Shown one piece after another: positions 9,653-18,224 of a stretch of DNA of 64,000 nucleotides. Position 1 is the first letter of the stretch, and each line of letters begins with the position of its first letter. The notes beneath the pieces were generated by a model, which saw only the letters and a program-made list of their open reading frames with translations, was not told the origin of the DNA and ran no database searches. The position numbers were made by a program, and so were the translations under genes. Source of the DNA: Hymenobacter siberiensis (GTDB taxonomy: Bacteria > Bacteroidota > Bacteroidia > Cytophagales > Hymenobacteraceae); contig NZ_JAHLZY020000001.1 of assembly GCF_018967865.2 (NCBI RefSeq), positions 992,001 through 1,056,000 on the forward strand, written 5' to 3'.

Positions 9653-9682
9653 CAAAAGTAGGGGGTTTTGGGGCTAGGGCAA
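9653..9682 (-). promoter_or_regulatory. Predicted promoter of sucD
   Basis: On the minus strand, TTG at 9680-9682 is followed after 19 nt by TACTTTTG at 9653-9660. This matches the Bacteroidota sigma-ABfr pattern (-33 TTG, -7 TAnnTTTG). The sucD start codon lies about 60 nt downstream. Confidence 0.65.
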
Positions 9683-9705
9683 GGCAGAAGTTATGCAATC
9701 GGTTG

Positions 9706-9852
9706 AAGGTCATGCGGAGCACTGCCGGAACGTTATGCAGAACACCCTTGGACCGTTATGTCGAGCGCAGCCAAGACATCTCGCGTGCAGCAGTAAATCA
9801 ATCGTGTGAACGACCCGGGCGAAATGTTTCGGCTGCGCTCGACATGACCTTC
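9706..9852. repeat. Hairpin-type repeat of the gtcatgc family, long-loop copy
   Basis: The arms aaggtcatgc...gag (from 9706) and ctcgacatgacctt (to 9852) face each other around about 120 nt. Inside, gcagccaagacatctcgcg and its neighbours repeat the theme tcgagcgcagccgaaacat. Six related copies occur in the window (see findings). It fills the gap between the divergent sucD and cysteine synthase promoters. Confidence 0.7.
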
Positions 9853-9899
9853 TATTCAGCCACTACCAGCAACTGCCTCTGCCCCGCCGCCGAAATCCG

Positions 9900-9907
9900 T
9901 ACCTTTG
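9900..9907 (+). promoter_or_regulatory. Predicted -7 box of the cysteine synthase gene
   Basis: TACCTTTG fits the Bacteroidota -7 element TAnnTTTG and lies 38 nt before the start codon. No clear -33 TTG is seen. Confidence 0.5.
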
Positions 9908-9945
9908 CCCCCTGACTCCCCCATCTCCCCACCCATCATTTTTCG

Positions 9946-10923
9946 ATGTATTTCAACCACGTTATCGAGGCTGTTGGCAACACGCCTCTCGTTAAGCTCA
10001 ATAAAGTAACCGACGGCATTAAAGGCACCGTGCTGGCCAAGGTTGAGTATTTCAACCCCGGCAACTCGGTGAAGGACCGCATGGCCATCCGCATGCTGGA
10101 AGACGCCGAGAAGGCCGGCCTTATCCAGCCCGGCGGCACCATCATTGAGGGCACTAGCGGCAATACGGGCATGGGCCTGGCCCTGGCCGCCATCGCCAAA
10201 GGCTACAACACCATCTTCGTGATGAGTGACAAGCAGAGCAAGGAAAAGCAGGACATTCTGCGCGCCGTGGGCGCCCAGGTGGTGGTGTGCCCCGTAGACG
10301 TGGCCCCCGAAGACCCGCGCAGCTACTACTCCGTAGCCAAGCGCCTGAGCGAGGAAACGCCCAATTCCTTCTACCCCAACCAGTACGACAACCTCTCGAA
10401 CGCCGCTGCGCACTACGATGCCACCGGCCCCGAAATCTGGGCGCAGACGGAGGGCAAAATCACGCACTGGGCGGCCGGTGTGGGTACGGGCGGCACCATT
10501 TCCGGCGTCAGCAAGTACCTCAAGGAACAGAACCCGGCCATCGTGACCATCGGCCTCGATACCTATGGCTCGGTGTTCAAGAAATACAAGGAAACGGGCA
10601 TCTTCGACGAAAACGAAATCTACCCCTATAAAACGGAGGGCATCGGCGAAGATATTCTGCCGAAGAACGTGGACTTCGATGTTATCGATTTGTTCATTAA
10701 AGTAACCGACGAGGACGCCGCCGTGATGACGCGCCGCCTGGCCAAAGAAGAAGGCTTGTTTGTGGGCTGGAGCTGCGGCTCGGCCGTTTTCGGGGCCTTG
10801 GAGTACGCCCGCGAGCACCTGAAAGAGGACGACACGATGGTGATTATCCTGCCCGACCACGGCACCCGCTACCTCGGAAAAATCTATAACGACGACTGGA
10901 TGCGCGCCCAGGGATGGCTCTAA
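9946..10923 (+). CDS. Cysteine synthase / cystathionine beta-synthase family PLP enzyme
   Basis: A 325-residue fold-type II PLP enzyme. Key sites: Lys43 in NPGNSVKDR forms the Schiff base, TSGNTG (70-75) binds substrate, and GVGTGGTISG cradles the phosphate. It makes cysteine from O-acetylserine and sulfide, or cystathionine from serine and homocysteine. The length and the C-terminal GTRYLGKIYNDDWMRAQGW resemble the catalytic core of CBS-type enzymes without the regulatory CBS domains, so the exact reaction is left open. Monocistronic; a receiver gene follows after 70 nt. Confidence 0.88.
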   Translation: MYFNHVIEAVGNTPLVKLNKVTDGIKGTVLAKVEYFNPGNSVKDRMAIRMLEDAEKAGLIQPGGTIIEGTSGNTGMGLALAAIAKGYNTIFVMSDKQSKEKQDILRAVGAQVVVCPVDVAPEDPRSYYSVAKRLSEETPNSFYPNQYDNLSNAAAHYDATGPEIWAQTEGKITHWAAGVGTGGTISGVSKYLKEQNPAIVTIGLDTYGSVFKKYKETGIFDENEIYPYKTEGIGEDILPKNVDFDVIDLFIKVTDEDAAVMTRRLAKEEGLFVGWSCGSAVFGALEYAREHLKEDDTMVIILPDHGTRYLGKIYNDDWMRAQGWL

Positions 10924-10994
10924 GTGAGCTAGGCCATTGCGGAAGCGCGGTCAGGATGTTATCTTCGTAAAAGCTTGTTTTTTAGCCCTACAAT

Positions 10995-11405
10995 ATGTCT
11001 GCTAATTTGAATCACATTGTACTCGTTGACGACAACGAAACCACGAGCTTTCTCAACAACCGGCTGCTGGGGCGGCTCGCGGTGGCCGACCACGTCAGCA
11101 CGTTTTCGCGGGCCGATGAAGCCTTCGAGCAGCTCTGGGGTGACAACACTACCGAGTGCAGCGTGCCCGCGCCCGACCTCGTGTTTGTAGACCTGAAAAT
11201 GCCCGGCGTGTCCGGCTTCGAGTTCCTGGAGCTCTACAATGCTCTGCCCCAACCCGTGCAGGACCAGACCGTAATGGCCGTGCTCACCACCTCCATGCAC
11301 GGGGCCGATACCGCCCGCGTGGCCCAGTACCCCAACGTAGAGTACCTGACCAAGCCCCTCACCGAGGAAAAAATGCGCAAGCTGCTGGAAAAGCGCTTTC
11401 AATAA
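10995..11405 (+). CDS. Single-domain response regulator (receiver only)
   Basis: A 136-residue CheY-like receiver with acidic pair D12-D13, phosphoacceptor D66 in VFVDLKMPG, the Thr pair at 98-99 and Lys120 in YLTKPL. There is no output domain, so it probably acts by protein interaction or as a phosphorelay shuttle. It is a clear paralogue of the receiver at 28896-29300; both share the FLNxRLLxRLAV signature and the VLTTSM block. No kinase gene lies next to it. TATCTTCG at about 10960 is a weak promoter match. Confidence 0.9.
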   Translation: MSANLNHIVLVDDNETTSFLNNRLLGRLAVADHVSTFSRADEAFEQLWGDNTTECSVPAPDLVFVDLKMPGVSGFEFLELYNALPQPVQDQTVMAVLTTSMHGADTARVAQYPNVEYLTKPLTEEKMRKLLEKRFQ

Positions 11406-11444
11406 CCCCTGCTTTCTGCCGGTCCGCCCGGTGGAAACGCGCAT

Positions 11445-11481
11445 AAAAAACCGCTGCTGGTTCGCCGGCAGCGGTTTTTTT
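11445..11481. terminator. Bidirectional terminator between convergent genes
   Basis: Stem ccgctgctgg / ccggcagcgg with a ttcg loop, flanked by an A-run and a T-run. It lies between the receiver gene and the minus-strand outer-membrane gene. Confidence 0.9.
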
Positions 11482-11489
11482 ATGTGCGC

Positions 11490-11972
11490 TCAACGCTTGT
11501 CGAAAATGCGAAAAATGCCGGTTTTTTTCTGTTTGATGAAGATGTAGCGGATGGAAAACGCCGTGGGAAATCGGTTCCAGTCGGCCGAGCCGTACTCGAT
11601 GGTGGGCTTGAAATCGAGGGAGATGACGAGGGGGATGAAGGCGATTTTATACTCCGCGCCAATCATGCCATCGAAGCCCCAGAAAGTGCCATCGTCCTTG
11701 TGGTTGCCCACGTGCGCCCCGGCCCCGAAATAGTAGTTCAGGCTGGGGCCGAGAATGCCGAAATGGCGCTCGGCCAGCACCGTGGCGCTACGCTCGCGCA
11801 CCCCAAACATGCCCAGGCCTTCCAGCGTGGTTTTGGGCAGAATAAGCTGCTGAATGGTGAGTCCGTAGTTGTTGCCGTCGCTGCGAAGGCCGGCGGCGGT
11901 GCGGTATTTTTGTGCGGCCGTGGGCTGGGTGGCCAGCAGCAGGCATGGTACAAGAAGCAGTAGCAGTTTCAT
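11490..11972 (-). CDS. Small outer-membrane beta-barrel-like protein, paralogue of the one at 35968
   Basis: 160 residues from ATG 11972, with signal peptide (MKLLLLLVPCLLLATQPTAAQ). An upstream TTG would only add three residues. The mature part alternates polar and apolar residues, with NYYFGAGAHVGNH, MIGAEYKIAFIPLVISLDFKP and a C-terminal strand SIRYIFI. The same plan is seen in the 199-residue protein at 35968-36567 (FYYGAGFHAGAY, LILGLEYKLPDLPFVVGVDYKP). A small barrel in the outer membrane is likely. Function unknown. Confidence 0.75.
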   Translation of the reverse strand: MKLLLLLVPCLLLATQPTAAQKYRTAAGLRSDGNNYGLTIQQLILPKTTLEGLGMFGVRERSATVLAERHFGILGPSLNYYFGAGAHVGNHKDDGTFWGFDGMIGAEYKIAFIPLVISLDFKPTIEYGSADWNRFPTAFSIRYIFIKQKKTGIFRIFDKR

Positions 11973-12022
11973 AAAGAACAATAGGGTGCGGGGTCGGACC
12001 CTACGCAGAAATCGCGCTAAAT

Positions 12023-13678
12023 TTATTCCACCGCATCAACGAACGTGAATTGCTGGCCGTCGAACAGCCCCTTGTCGCTCAGTTTCAGGCTTGGGATAAC
12101 GAGCAGCGCCATGAACGAGAGCGTCATAAATGGCGCGCCCAGCGGCGAGCCCATTTGCTTGGACAAGGCATCAACAGCGGCATAAGCCTCCGCCACGGCC
12201 GTGCCGCTTTGGTCCGACATGAGGCCGGCTACCGGCAGCGGCACCAGAATTTCCTGGCCATCGGCGCCTACGGCGGCCAGGCCGCCTTTGGCCTGAATCA
12301 CCAGGTTCACGGCGCGGGCCAGGCTTTCGTCGTCGCAGCCCACGGCCGTGATGTTGTGCGAGTCGTGGCCCACGCTGCTGGCCAGCGCGCCGTGCTTCAG
12401 CCCAAAGCCCCGAATGAAGGCCACGGCCGGCGCTACGTGCGGCTGGTAGCGGTTGATGACGGCCAGCTTGAGTATGTCGGCAGCCACATCGGGCACCACG
12501 AGGCCCTTCTCGATGGTGGCCGGCAAATCGACGCGGGCCGTGATGAGCTGGCCATCGAAGCACTCGATGACGCGGAGCGTGGCCGATTCCTTGGTGGTGG
12601 GCAGCTGGAAATCGGCCGCCGTCACGGGCTGGGCGTGGAAGTTATTGACCACGGCAATGGGCGCGGCGGGTAGCAGCGACTGGCCATTTTCGGCCACCAG
12701 CTGTCCATCCAGGTAGGTTTGCAGCACTTCGAAATCGCGCAGGTCTTTCACCACGATGAAGTCGGCCGGGTCGCCTTCGCCCAGCAGGCCCACGGGCAGG
12801 TGGTAGTGCTTCACGGGGTTGATGCAGGCCACGCGTAGCACATTGAACACGTCGTTGCCGAGGGCCACGGCGCGCTGCACCAGCTGGTTGATGTGTCCCA
12901 GCACCAGCGTATCGGGGTGCTTGTCGTCGGAGCAGAACATGAGGTGGTGGTAGTGCTCAGGCATGAGCTCGATGAGGGCATCGAAGTTGCGGGCCGCTGA
13001 CCCCTCGCGGATGAGGATTTTCATGCCCACGGCCAGCTTGTCGAGCGCCTCGGCGGCGGTGAAGCACTCGTGGTCGGTGCTGATGCCGGCGCTGGCGTAG
13101 TGGGCGGCATCATCGCCGCGCAGGCCGGGGGCGTGGCCGTCCACGGGGCGGCCGGCGGCGTGGGCCAGGGCAATTTTGGCCATCACGTCGGCGTCGCGGT
13201 GCAGCACGCCGGGCCAGTTCATCATCTCGGCCAGATAGCCGATTTTGGGGTTTTCGAACAGCTTTTTGATGTCGGCCACCGTGATTTCGGCCCCGGCCGT
13301 CTCAAACGGCGTGGCTGGCACGCAGCTGGGCGCACCGAAGCAGAATTTAAAGGGCGAGTGCGCCGCGTTTTCGAGCATGAACTCCACCCCAGCCACGCCC
13401 AGCACGTTGCCGATTTCGTGCGGGTCGCTCACGGTGGCTACCGTGCCGTGCGCCACGGCCAAGCGGGCAAACTCGGTAGGCACCAGCAGCGAGCTTTCGA
13501 CGTGCACATGGGCATCGACAAAACCGGGCAGCACGTAGGGCAGGGTAGGGTCGGCCTCAGCCTCGGCAATGGGCGCGATGGCGGCGATGCGGCCGCCTTC
13601 AATCTGAATAATGGCGGGCTGGATGGAACGGGCGAAAATGTCGACGACGTTGGCCGTGAGCGAGAAATCTACAGTCAT
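12023..13678 (-). CDS. ade: Adenine deaminase
   Basis: Converts adenine to hypoxanthine and ammonia in purine salvage, in the cytoplasm. The 551-residue protein starts at ATG 13678 (MTVDFSLTANVVDIFARS); the longer upstream frame only reads through non-coding DNA. Amidohydrolase features: the metal-binding GFVDAHVHVESS, TVSDPHEIGNV, the HAPGL loop, STDHECFT and the FCSDDKHPD metal site. The C-terminal domain, with HGALASSVGHDSHNITAVG, is specific to Ade-type enzymes. It diverges from a tiny lipoprotein gene. Confidence 0.95.
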   Translation of the reverse strand: MTVDFSLTANVVDIFARSIQPAIIQIEGGRIAAIAPIAEAEADPTLPYVLPGFVDAHVHVESSLLVPTEFARLAVAHGTVATVSDPHEIGNVLGVAGVEFMLENAAHSPFKFCFGAPSCVPATPFETAGAEITVADIKKLFENPKIGYLAEMMNWPGVLHRDADVMAKIALAHAAGRPVDGHAPGLRGDDAAHYASAGISTDHECFTAAEALDKLAVGMKILIREGSAARNFDALIELMPEHYHHLMFCSDDKHPDTLVLGHINQLVQRAVALGNDVFNVLRVACINPVKHYHLPVGLLGEGDPADFIVVKDLRDFEVLQTYLDGQLVAENGQSLLPAAPIAVVNNFHAQPVTAADFQLPTTKESATLRVIECFDGQLITARVDLPATIEKGLVVPDVAADILKLAVINRYQPHVAPAVAFIRGFGLKHGALASSVGHDSHNITAVGCDDESLARAVNLVIQAKGGLAAVGADGQEILVPLPVAGLMSDQSGTAVAEAYAAVDALSKQMGSPLGAPFMTLSFMALLVIPSLKLSDKGLFDGQQFTFVDAVE

Positions 13679-13720
13679 AAGGTGGGGCTGGAGCGAATGG
13701 CAAACCGACCTGTTGCCGGT

Positions 13721-13748
13721 TTTGCGTCGGCAAAGAACCTTATATTTG
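13721..13748 (+). promoter_or_regulatory. Predicted promoter of the 49-residue lipoprotein
   Basis: TTTG at 13721-13724, 16 nt, then TATATTTG at 13741-13748: a good match to the Bacteroidota -33/-7 pattern, ending 17 nt before the GTG start. Confidence 0.6.
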
Positions 13749-13765
13749 ACAAAAAACCGCTTCCG

Positions 13766-13915
13766 GTGAAAAAGAATCTTGCCCTTTTGCTGCTCGTGCT
13801 GCCGCTGCTGCTGGCCCAGGGCGGCTGTGCCCGCCGCACGGCCCAACAGAAAAAAACCTCCTGGTACAAGCACCACAGCGGTGGTAAATCGGTGCCGTGC
13901 CCGTGTGGGCACTAA
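13766..13915 (+). CDS. Very small predicted lipoprotein
   Basis: A GTG at 13766 opens a 49-residue frame: VKKNLALLLLVLPLLLAQGGC is a lipoprotein signal with the modified cysteine about residue 21. Next come a basic stretch (RRTAQQKK) and a C-terminal CPCGH. It was picked because a good promoter match lies just upstream. The open frame upstream of the GTG is antisense to ade and not real. Function unknown; tiny lipoproteins of this form are common in the phylum and easily missed by gene callers. Confidence 0.6.
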   Translation: MKKNLALLLLVLPLLLAQGGCARRTAQQKKTSWYKHHSGGKSVPCPCGH

Positions 13916-13979
13916 GAGGCTATCCGAATAGGGCGTCATGCAGAGCGGAGCGAAGCATGACGCCCTATTCGGATAGGCT
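13916..13979. repeat. gtcatgc-family hairpin, near-perfect 22-bp stem
   Basis: The arms gcctatccgaatagggcgtc-like and its complement pair from about 13918 to 13978 around the core catgcagagcggagcgaagcatg. It sits immediately after the small lipoprotein stop and may end its transcript. Confidence 0.75.
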
Positions 13980-14017
13980 TTAAGCAACCTTTTACAACTC
14001 GCTTGGCTCTACCCATT

Positions 14018-14854
14018 ATGCGAAATACCTTCCTTTCCGGCGGGCTGCTGCTGATTCTTTTACTGTTGAGCTTCATCAGCCCTGCCCAGATACCGTTGCG
14101 CAACCCGCGCCCGGCGGCTACTATCGGGCCCACCACACCCTCGGCCACCCGCCCGGCCGACTACCCCCTCGCGTCTGCACCACGCTACGCTGCCAGTGGC
14201 TATCCCGGCACCTACCGCCTGCCCGATGGTAGTTGGCATCCGGCCGAAATATTCGGTCCTGACCTGCCCGACCGTGTGCGCCTGCGCCCCGATAACCTGA
14301 CCGATTATGCCGTATTCTGGCCCGGCGAGGTGAGCGCCTATGTGGTGCGCGGCGACACGTTTGTGACCGTACCGGCCTTCGTACAGCGCAAAGGCCACCG
14401 GCTGGTGCCGGCCAGCTTTGCCCAGCGCCAGTACCGCGACGACCGGTACGAGGTGCTGAAGTATCAGGCCTTCACGCCAGAGGACCAGCGCCCGTACCGT
14501 CAGCCTGCCCCGTTGAATGGCCCGGCCGTGCCCACGCCCGGGGCCACACCGCCCATCGACTACCTAGCCAGGCAGGATGAGGCCGTTAAGAATTCTTTCT
14601 TCGGGATTATAATGGACCTGTTTGTGTATCCGCGCACCAGCCAGACCATCTTGCTGCGCCAGGCCGCCCGGACGTTTGAATTGCCCGCCAAAGCCGGTGC
14701 CTACCGCCGCCTGATGCTCGGGCTGCTGGCCGACGACCCCATCCTCTGCGCCCGCCTGCGCGCCGGCGAAATGGATTCACGCTTTGAGGCCCCGCAACTG
14801 CTGGCCACTTACGCCGCGAACCGCCGCGAGGCCCTGCTACAGGCCCGCAAATAA
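14018..14854 (+). CDS. Exported protein of unknown function, related to the gene at 17160
   Basis: 278 residues from ATG 14018. An in-frame ATG 15 nt upstream would spoil the signal peptide MRNTFLSGGLLLILLLLSFISPAQ. A Pro-rich linker (about 30-60) precedes a beta-rich domain (PDGSWHPAEIFGPDLPDRVR, WPGEVSAYVVRGDTFVTVPAF). The C-terminal helical part ILCARLRAGEMDSRFEAPQLL matches in pattern the end of the 17160 protein (ELLSALNAGQLHYRDMVKIV). Probably periplasmic. No known family recognised. Confidence 0.7.
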   Translation: MRNTFLSGGLLLILLLLSFISPAQIPLRNPRPAATIGPTTPSATRPADYPLASAPRYAASGYPGTYRLPDGSWHPAEIFGPDLPDRVRLRPDNLTDYAVFWPGEVSAYVVRGDTFVTVPAFVQRKGHRLVPASFAQRQYRDDRYEVLKYQAFTPEDQRPYRQPAPLNGPAVPTPGATPPIDYLARQDEAVKNSFFGIIMDLFVYPRTSQTILLRQAARTFELPAKAGAYRRLMLGLLADDPILCARLRAGEMDSRFEAPQLLATYAANRREALLQARK

Positions 14855-14886
14855 CCCGGGCGGTGGTTTCTAGTTTACTTTGTTTT

Positions 14887-15291
14887 ATGTCTAAGCCCAC
14901 GCCAACTCCCCTCGATTCCATAACGGCCGCCGCCGAGCAGGTGCGGCAGCAATTGAAGTTAAAGGCCTTCGATGCCGAAGGCGTGGCCCACCTGGATAAT
15001 TTTATCCGGGCGCAGCGGGGCATTTTGGGGCCGGCCGAGCGGCCGGGCGTGGTAATGGCGCTGGGCTGCTTCCTGGGGCAGTGCCTGGTAGAGGTCTATC
15101 GGGGCGAATGGGGCACCGGCAAGGACCGCACGACCGGCGTGGGGCTGGGCGGTCGATTTTTTTTTAATCCCTTTTATTTAGTCGATGCGCAACTGAATGA
15201 GGGAGAAAGCGCCTCCGTAGCGGCCTTTTTTGCCTCCATTCCACAGCGGTTGAAGAGCCCACCTGCTGCTCGTAAGGCTTGGATTTCGTAA
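14887..15291 (+). CDS. Conserved cytoplasmic protein of unknown function
   Basis: 134 residues from ATG 14887 (MSKPTPTPLDSITAAAEQV). No signal peptide. It contains NFIRAQRGILGPAERPG, ALGCFLGQCLVEVYRGEW and GVGLGGRFFFNPFYLVDAQL, a pattern seen in small proteins that test for a folded alpha/beta core. It lies 32 nt after the preceding gene and 31 nt before cmk, so co-transcription with either is possible. Function not assignable. Confidence 0.65.
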   Translation: MSKPTPTPLDSITAAAEQVRQQLKLKAFDAEGVAHLDNFIRAQRGILGPAERPGVVMALGCFLGQCLVEVYRGEWGTGKDRTTGVGLGGRFFFNPFYLVDAQLNEGESASVAAFFASIPQRLKSPPAARKAWIS

Positions 15292-15322
15292 TCTTGCGGG
15301 GCCAATGGCCGCCCGCGTCGTT

Positions 15323-16015
15323 ATGAAACAACTCGTTATCGCCATTGATGGTTACTCCTCCTGTGGCAAAAGTACCACAGCCAAAGCCGTAGCGTCGCTG
15401 CTACACTACGCCTACGTCGATACGGGGGCGATGTATCGCGCCGTTACGCTGCACCTGCTGGAGCAGGGCATCAGCTTCGACGACATGGCCCGCATCGAGC
15501 AGGTTTTGCGCGAAATCAGCATCACCTTCCGCCGCCACCGCCACACGGGCCGCAACGAGCTGTTCCTAAACGGCGTGAATTGCGAGGACGACATTCGCCA
15601 GATGCGGATTTCCAACTCTGTGAGCGAAGTGTCGGTCATCCCGATGGTGCGGCACGCCATGGTGGCCCAGCAGCAGCAAATGGGCCGCAAGCGCGGCGTC
15701 GTGATGGACGGCCGCGACATCGGCACTACCGTATTTCCCGATGCGGAAGTGAAAATCTTCATGACTGCCGACGTGGAGCTGCGCGCCCGCCGCCGCCAGG
15801 ACGAGCTAGCCGCAACAGGCGAACAGGTGCCCCTGGAAGACATCATCGAGAACCTGCGCAAGCGCGACTACCTCGACTCGACCCGCGCCGAAAGCCCGCT
15901 GCGCCGCGCCGCCGATGCTGTGCTGCTCGATACCACGCACATCACCATTGCGGAGCAGGTTGATTTTGTGCTCGATAGGGTGTCATCGGCTCTGTTCATG
16001 GCGGGCTGGGACTAG
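15323..16015 (+). CDS. cmk: Cytidylate kinase
   Basis: Phosphorylates CMP and dCMP for nucleotide synthesis. The 230-residue protein from ATG 15323 has the P-loop IDGYSSCGKSTTAK (about 9-22), the CMP-binding YVDTGAMYRAVTLH, VVMDGRDIGTTVFPDAEVK and the lid region RARRRQDEL with RAESPLRRAADAV. An alternative ATG 18 nt upstream is less likely, since the family starts just before the first strand. TAATCTTG (15289-15296) is a plausible -7 box. Confidence 0.95.
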   Translation: MKQLVIAIDGYSSCGKSTTAKAVASLLHYAYVDTGAMYRAVTLHLLEQGISFDDMARIEQVLREISITFRRHRHTGRNELFLNGVNCEDDIRQMRISNSVSEVSVIPMVRHAMVAQQQQMGRKRGVVMDGRDIGTTVFPDAEVKIFMTADVELRARRRQDELAATGEQVPLEDIIENLRKRDYLDSTRAESPLRRAADAVLLDTTHITIAEQVDFVLDRVSSALFMAGWD

Positions 16016-16046
16016 GGGAGGCTTAGAGGGAAAGACGGAAAAGGTG

Positions 16047-16131
16047 GTCATGCAGAGCGCGGCATCTTGCCCGCAATAGTAAATGATATGCTTATCTGCG
16101 GGCAAGATGCTGCGCCGCGCTCTGCATGACG
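16047..16131. repeat. gtcatgc-family hairpin between cmk and ispH
   Basis: The arms gtcatgcagagcgcggcat / atgctgcgccgcgctctgca and cttgcccgca / tgcgggcaag pair around an AT-rich loop, giving an almost complete stem over 85 nt. It probably ends the cmk transcript. Confidence 0.75.
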
Positions 16132-16170
16132 GGCCGACTGCTCCCAATGCCATACCCCGCCGCCTTGCCG

Positions 16171-16178
16171 TACCTTTG
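16171..16178 (+). promoter_or_regulatory. Predicted -7 box of ispH
   Basis: TACCTTTG matches TAnnTTTG, 45 nt before the ispH start codon. No clear -33 element. Confidence 0.5.
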
Positions 16179-16223
16179 TCCCCGGTGAACTCCTCGCCGC
16201 CGCAGTGATGTTAAAGGCACAGC

Positions 16224-17105
16224 ATGAAGGTTACGATTGATAAAAATTCCGGCTATTGCTTTGGCGTTGAATTCGCCATTCAGATGGCTGAAGATGAGCT
16301 GGCACACGAAAAAACGCTTTATTGCCTCGGCGATATCGTACACAACCGTATGGAAGTGGAGCGCCTGCACCAGCATGGCCTGCGCATCATCGACCGCGAG
16401 CAGCTGGCCCAGCTGCACGACTGCAAGGTGCTCATCCGGGCCCACGGCGAGCCGCCCGAAACCTACCAGTTGGCCCTGCAAAACAACCTGGAGCTGATTG
16501 ACGCCAGCTGCCCGGTGGTGCTCAAGCTGCAAAACCGCGTGAAGCACGCCTTCGACCTGAGCCAGCGCCAGGACGGCCAGATTGTGATATATGGCCAGCC
16601 CGGCCACGCCGAAGTGGCCGGCCTCACGGGCCAGACCGGCAACCGCGCTATCATCGTGATGAACGAGGCCGACCTCGACCAGATTGACTTTGCCCGCCCC
16701 GTTACCCTCTTCAGCCAGACCACCAAAAGTACGGCCGGCTTCTATAAGATGAAGGCCCTGATGGAAGCCCGCATTCAGGCCGTCGGCGGCACGCTCGATA
16801 GCTTCGATGCCAACGACAGCATCTGCCGGCAGGTGAGCAACCGCGAGCCCGCCCTGGCCAAATTTGCGGCCGAATACGACGTGGTGCTTTTCGTGAGCGG
16901 CCGCAAAAGCTCCAATGGCAAGGCCCTGTTCTCGGTGGTGAATGTGGTGAACCCGCGCAGCTATTTCATCGAGAACGAAACCGAAATAGACGAGGAATGG
17001 CTGGCCGGCGCGCAGTCCGTGGGCATTTGCGGGGCCACCAGCACCCCGCTGTGGCTGATGAAGCAGGTGGCCGAGCGCGTGGAAGGCGTGGGCGAGCCAG
17101 CGTAG
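16224..17105 (+). CDS. ispH: 4-hydroxy-3-methylbut-2-enyl diphosphate reductase
   Basis: Last step of the MEP isoprenoid pathway, giving IPP and DMAPP; a cytoplasmic iron-sulfur enzyme. The 293-residue protein has the three cluster cysteines at C12 (NSGYCFGV), C96 (DASCPVV) and C201 (NDSICRQ), plus RAHGEPP and the TTKST loop. The C-terminal VGICGATSTPLWLM is typical of the family. Its position right after cmk is common in Bacteroidota. Confidence 0.96.
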   Translation: MKVTIDKNSGYCFGVEFAIQMAEDELAHEKTLYCLGDIVHNRMEVERLHQHGLRIIDREQLAQLHDCKVLIRAHGEPPETYQLALQNNLELIDASCPVVLKLQNRVKHAFDLSQRQDGQIVIYGQPGHAEVAGLTGQTGNRAIIVMNEADLDQIDFARPVTLFSQTTKSTAGFYKMKALMEARIQAVGGTLDSFDANDSICRQVSNREPALAKFAAEYDVVLFVSGRKSSNGKALFSVVNVVNPRSYFIENETEIDEEWLAGAQSVGICGATSTPLWLMKQVAERVEGVGEPA

Positions 17106-17159
17106 CTCCCTGAGCGCGCCCGGGCGCTTAACTTCGGTAAAAACCCTTTCCTTTTACCA

Positions 17160-17927
17160 ATGAAAGCATCTTTATTGCGAATTACTATGCTGGGACTGGT
17201 CGCTACCGGCCGTGTCTGCTGCGCTCAGCAAGCCCCGCCTGCTATTGCCGTTTCCACTGCCTCGGCCGCGCCAATGGTGACTGCCCCGCTGGTGGCCGAC
17301 GATTCGCTGGCGGCAGCTGTGGGCACCAGCTACCTCGACAAAACCATTCGGGGCTTTGGCAGGGCCGAAATTCTGGGTCCCGATGGCAAGACGCACTTCG
17401 TCTGGATTCCGGTGAACCTGATGGGTTTCAGTAAATACCTGCCCTTTCATCGGCATGAAGAGGACCTGAAACGGTTTGGCCGCGAACCGTTCAGCATTGA
17501 CGTTGACAAGGTGCAGTCCATTAAAGTCAACGGGCTGTATCAGGAGCACATGGTGTTGAATGGTAAGCGCAAGCACCTCATCGCCAAGTGCTTGGTGAAT
17601 GGTCCGGTTGAGCTCTTCAATTACACTGAAATGCCGCAGCCCCTCTTGGCCCCGGTGGCTGGCGTGGCTGGGGCCACGGTCATGGGCACCGCGGGCTTAA
17701 GTGCCCCAGGCTTGAGTGGCTTTCCCGACCGCCAGTGGTTTTTGCGCCGCCCCGGCGAGGAGCTGGTGAAGGTGGGCCGGGGCGATTTCGTAGCCCAGAT
17801 GACGGCCTATTTTCACGATGACCCTGAGCTGCTATCGGCCCTCAATGCCGGCCAGCTGCACTACCGCGACATGGTGAAAATAGTGCAGGGCTACAACGAA
17901 TATCGCACCCGACCAGCGGCTAGATAG
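17160..17927 (+). CDS. Exported protein of unknown function, related to the gene at 14018
   Basis: 255 residues with a signal peptide ending near CCAQQA. After a low-complexity Ala/Val stretch comes a domain beginning GFGRAEILGPDGKTHFVWIPV, with basic and aromatic patches and an internal Gly/Ala-rich hydrophobic segment (VAGVAGATVMGTAGLSAPG). The C-terminus DPELLSALNAGQLHYRDM parallels the 14018 protein, so the two are probably paralogues. It begins 54 nt after ispH and could share its transcript. Function unknown. Confidence 0.65.
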   Translation: MKASLLRITMLGLVATGRVCCAQQAPPAIAVSTASAAPMVTAPLVADDSLAAAVGTSYLDKTIRGFGRAEILGPDGKTHFVWIPVNLMGFSKYLPFHRHEEDLKRFGREPFSIDVDKVQSIKVNGLYQEHMVLNGKRKHLIAKCLVNGPVELFNYTEMPQPLLAPVAGVAGATVMGTAGLSAPGLSGFPDRQWFLRRPGEELVKVGRGDFVAQMTAYFHDDPELLSALNAGQLHYRDMVKIVQGYNEYRTRPAAR

Positions 17928-18224
17928 CGCCCCCCCGCCACCGGCTGGCAGGTAATGCTGCCCTGCACGAGCTGCAGGCGGGCGGAAAGGGGAGAAGCGG
18001 GCCTAAAGGGAGTGGGGTGTAATGAAACCCGCACGGCTGCGATAGATACTTTACGCAGCAGCAGCAGCATTTGGTACTGATGCGGGCATCATGGCGCGCG
18101 GCCCAACCCTCGCTTTCGACGCTTGGGAAGCCTTTTCCGACCGTTCGGCAACTGCCGCTTGCGGGTGGGAAAGCCAACCGGCTATATTTAATCATCAATT
18201 CCAACCAACCTCATCCCCAAGCTC
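17928..18224. other. Intergenic region with a predicted promoter near its end
   Basis: No convincing gene. A CAG-rich patch (18056-18067) and a G/C-rich stretch are visible. TATATTTA at 18183-18190 is one base off the TAnnTTTG box and precedes the tiny gene at 18225 by 34 nt, so it probably drives the RimK module. Confidence 0.4.

Noticed and set aside
13070..13765. Plus-strand open frame opposite ade
   Set aside because: Only its last 49 codons (from GTG 13766) look real; the rest is antisense to adenine deaminase.
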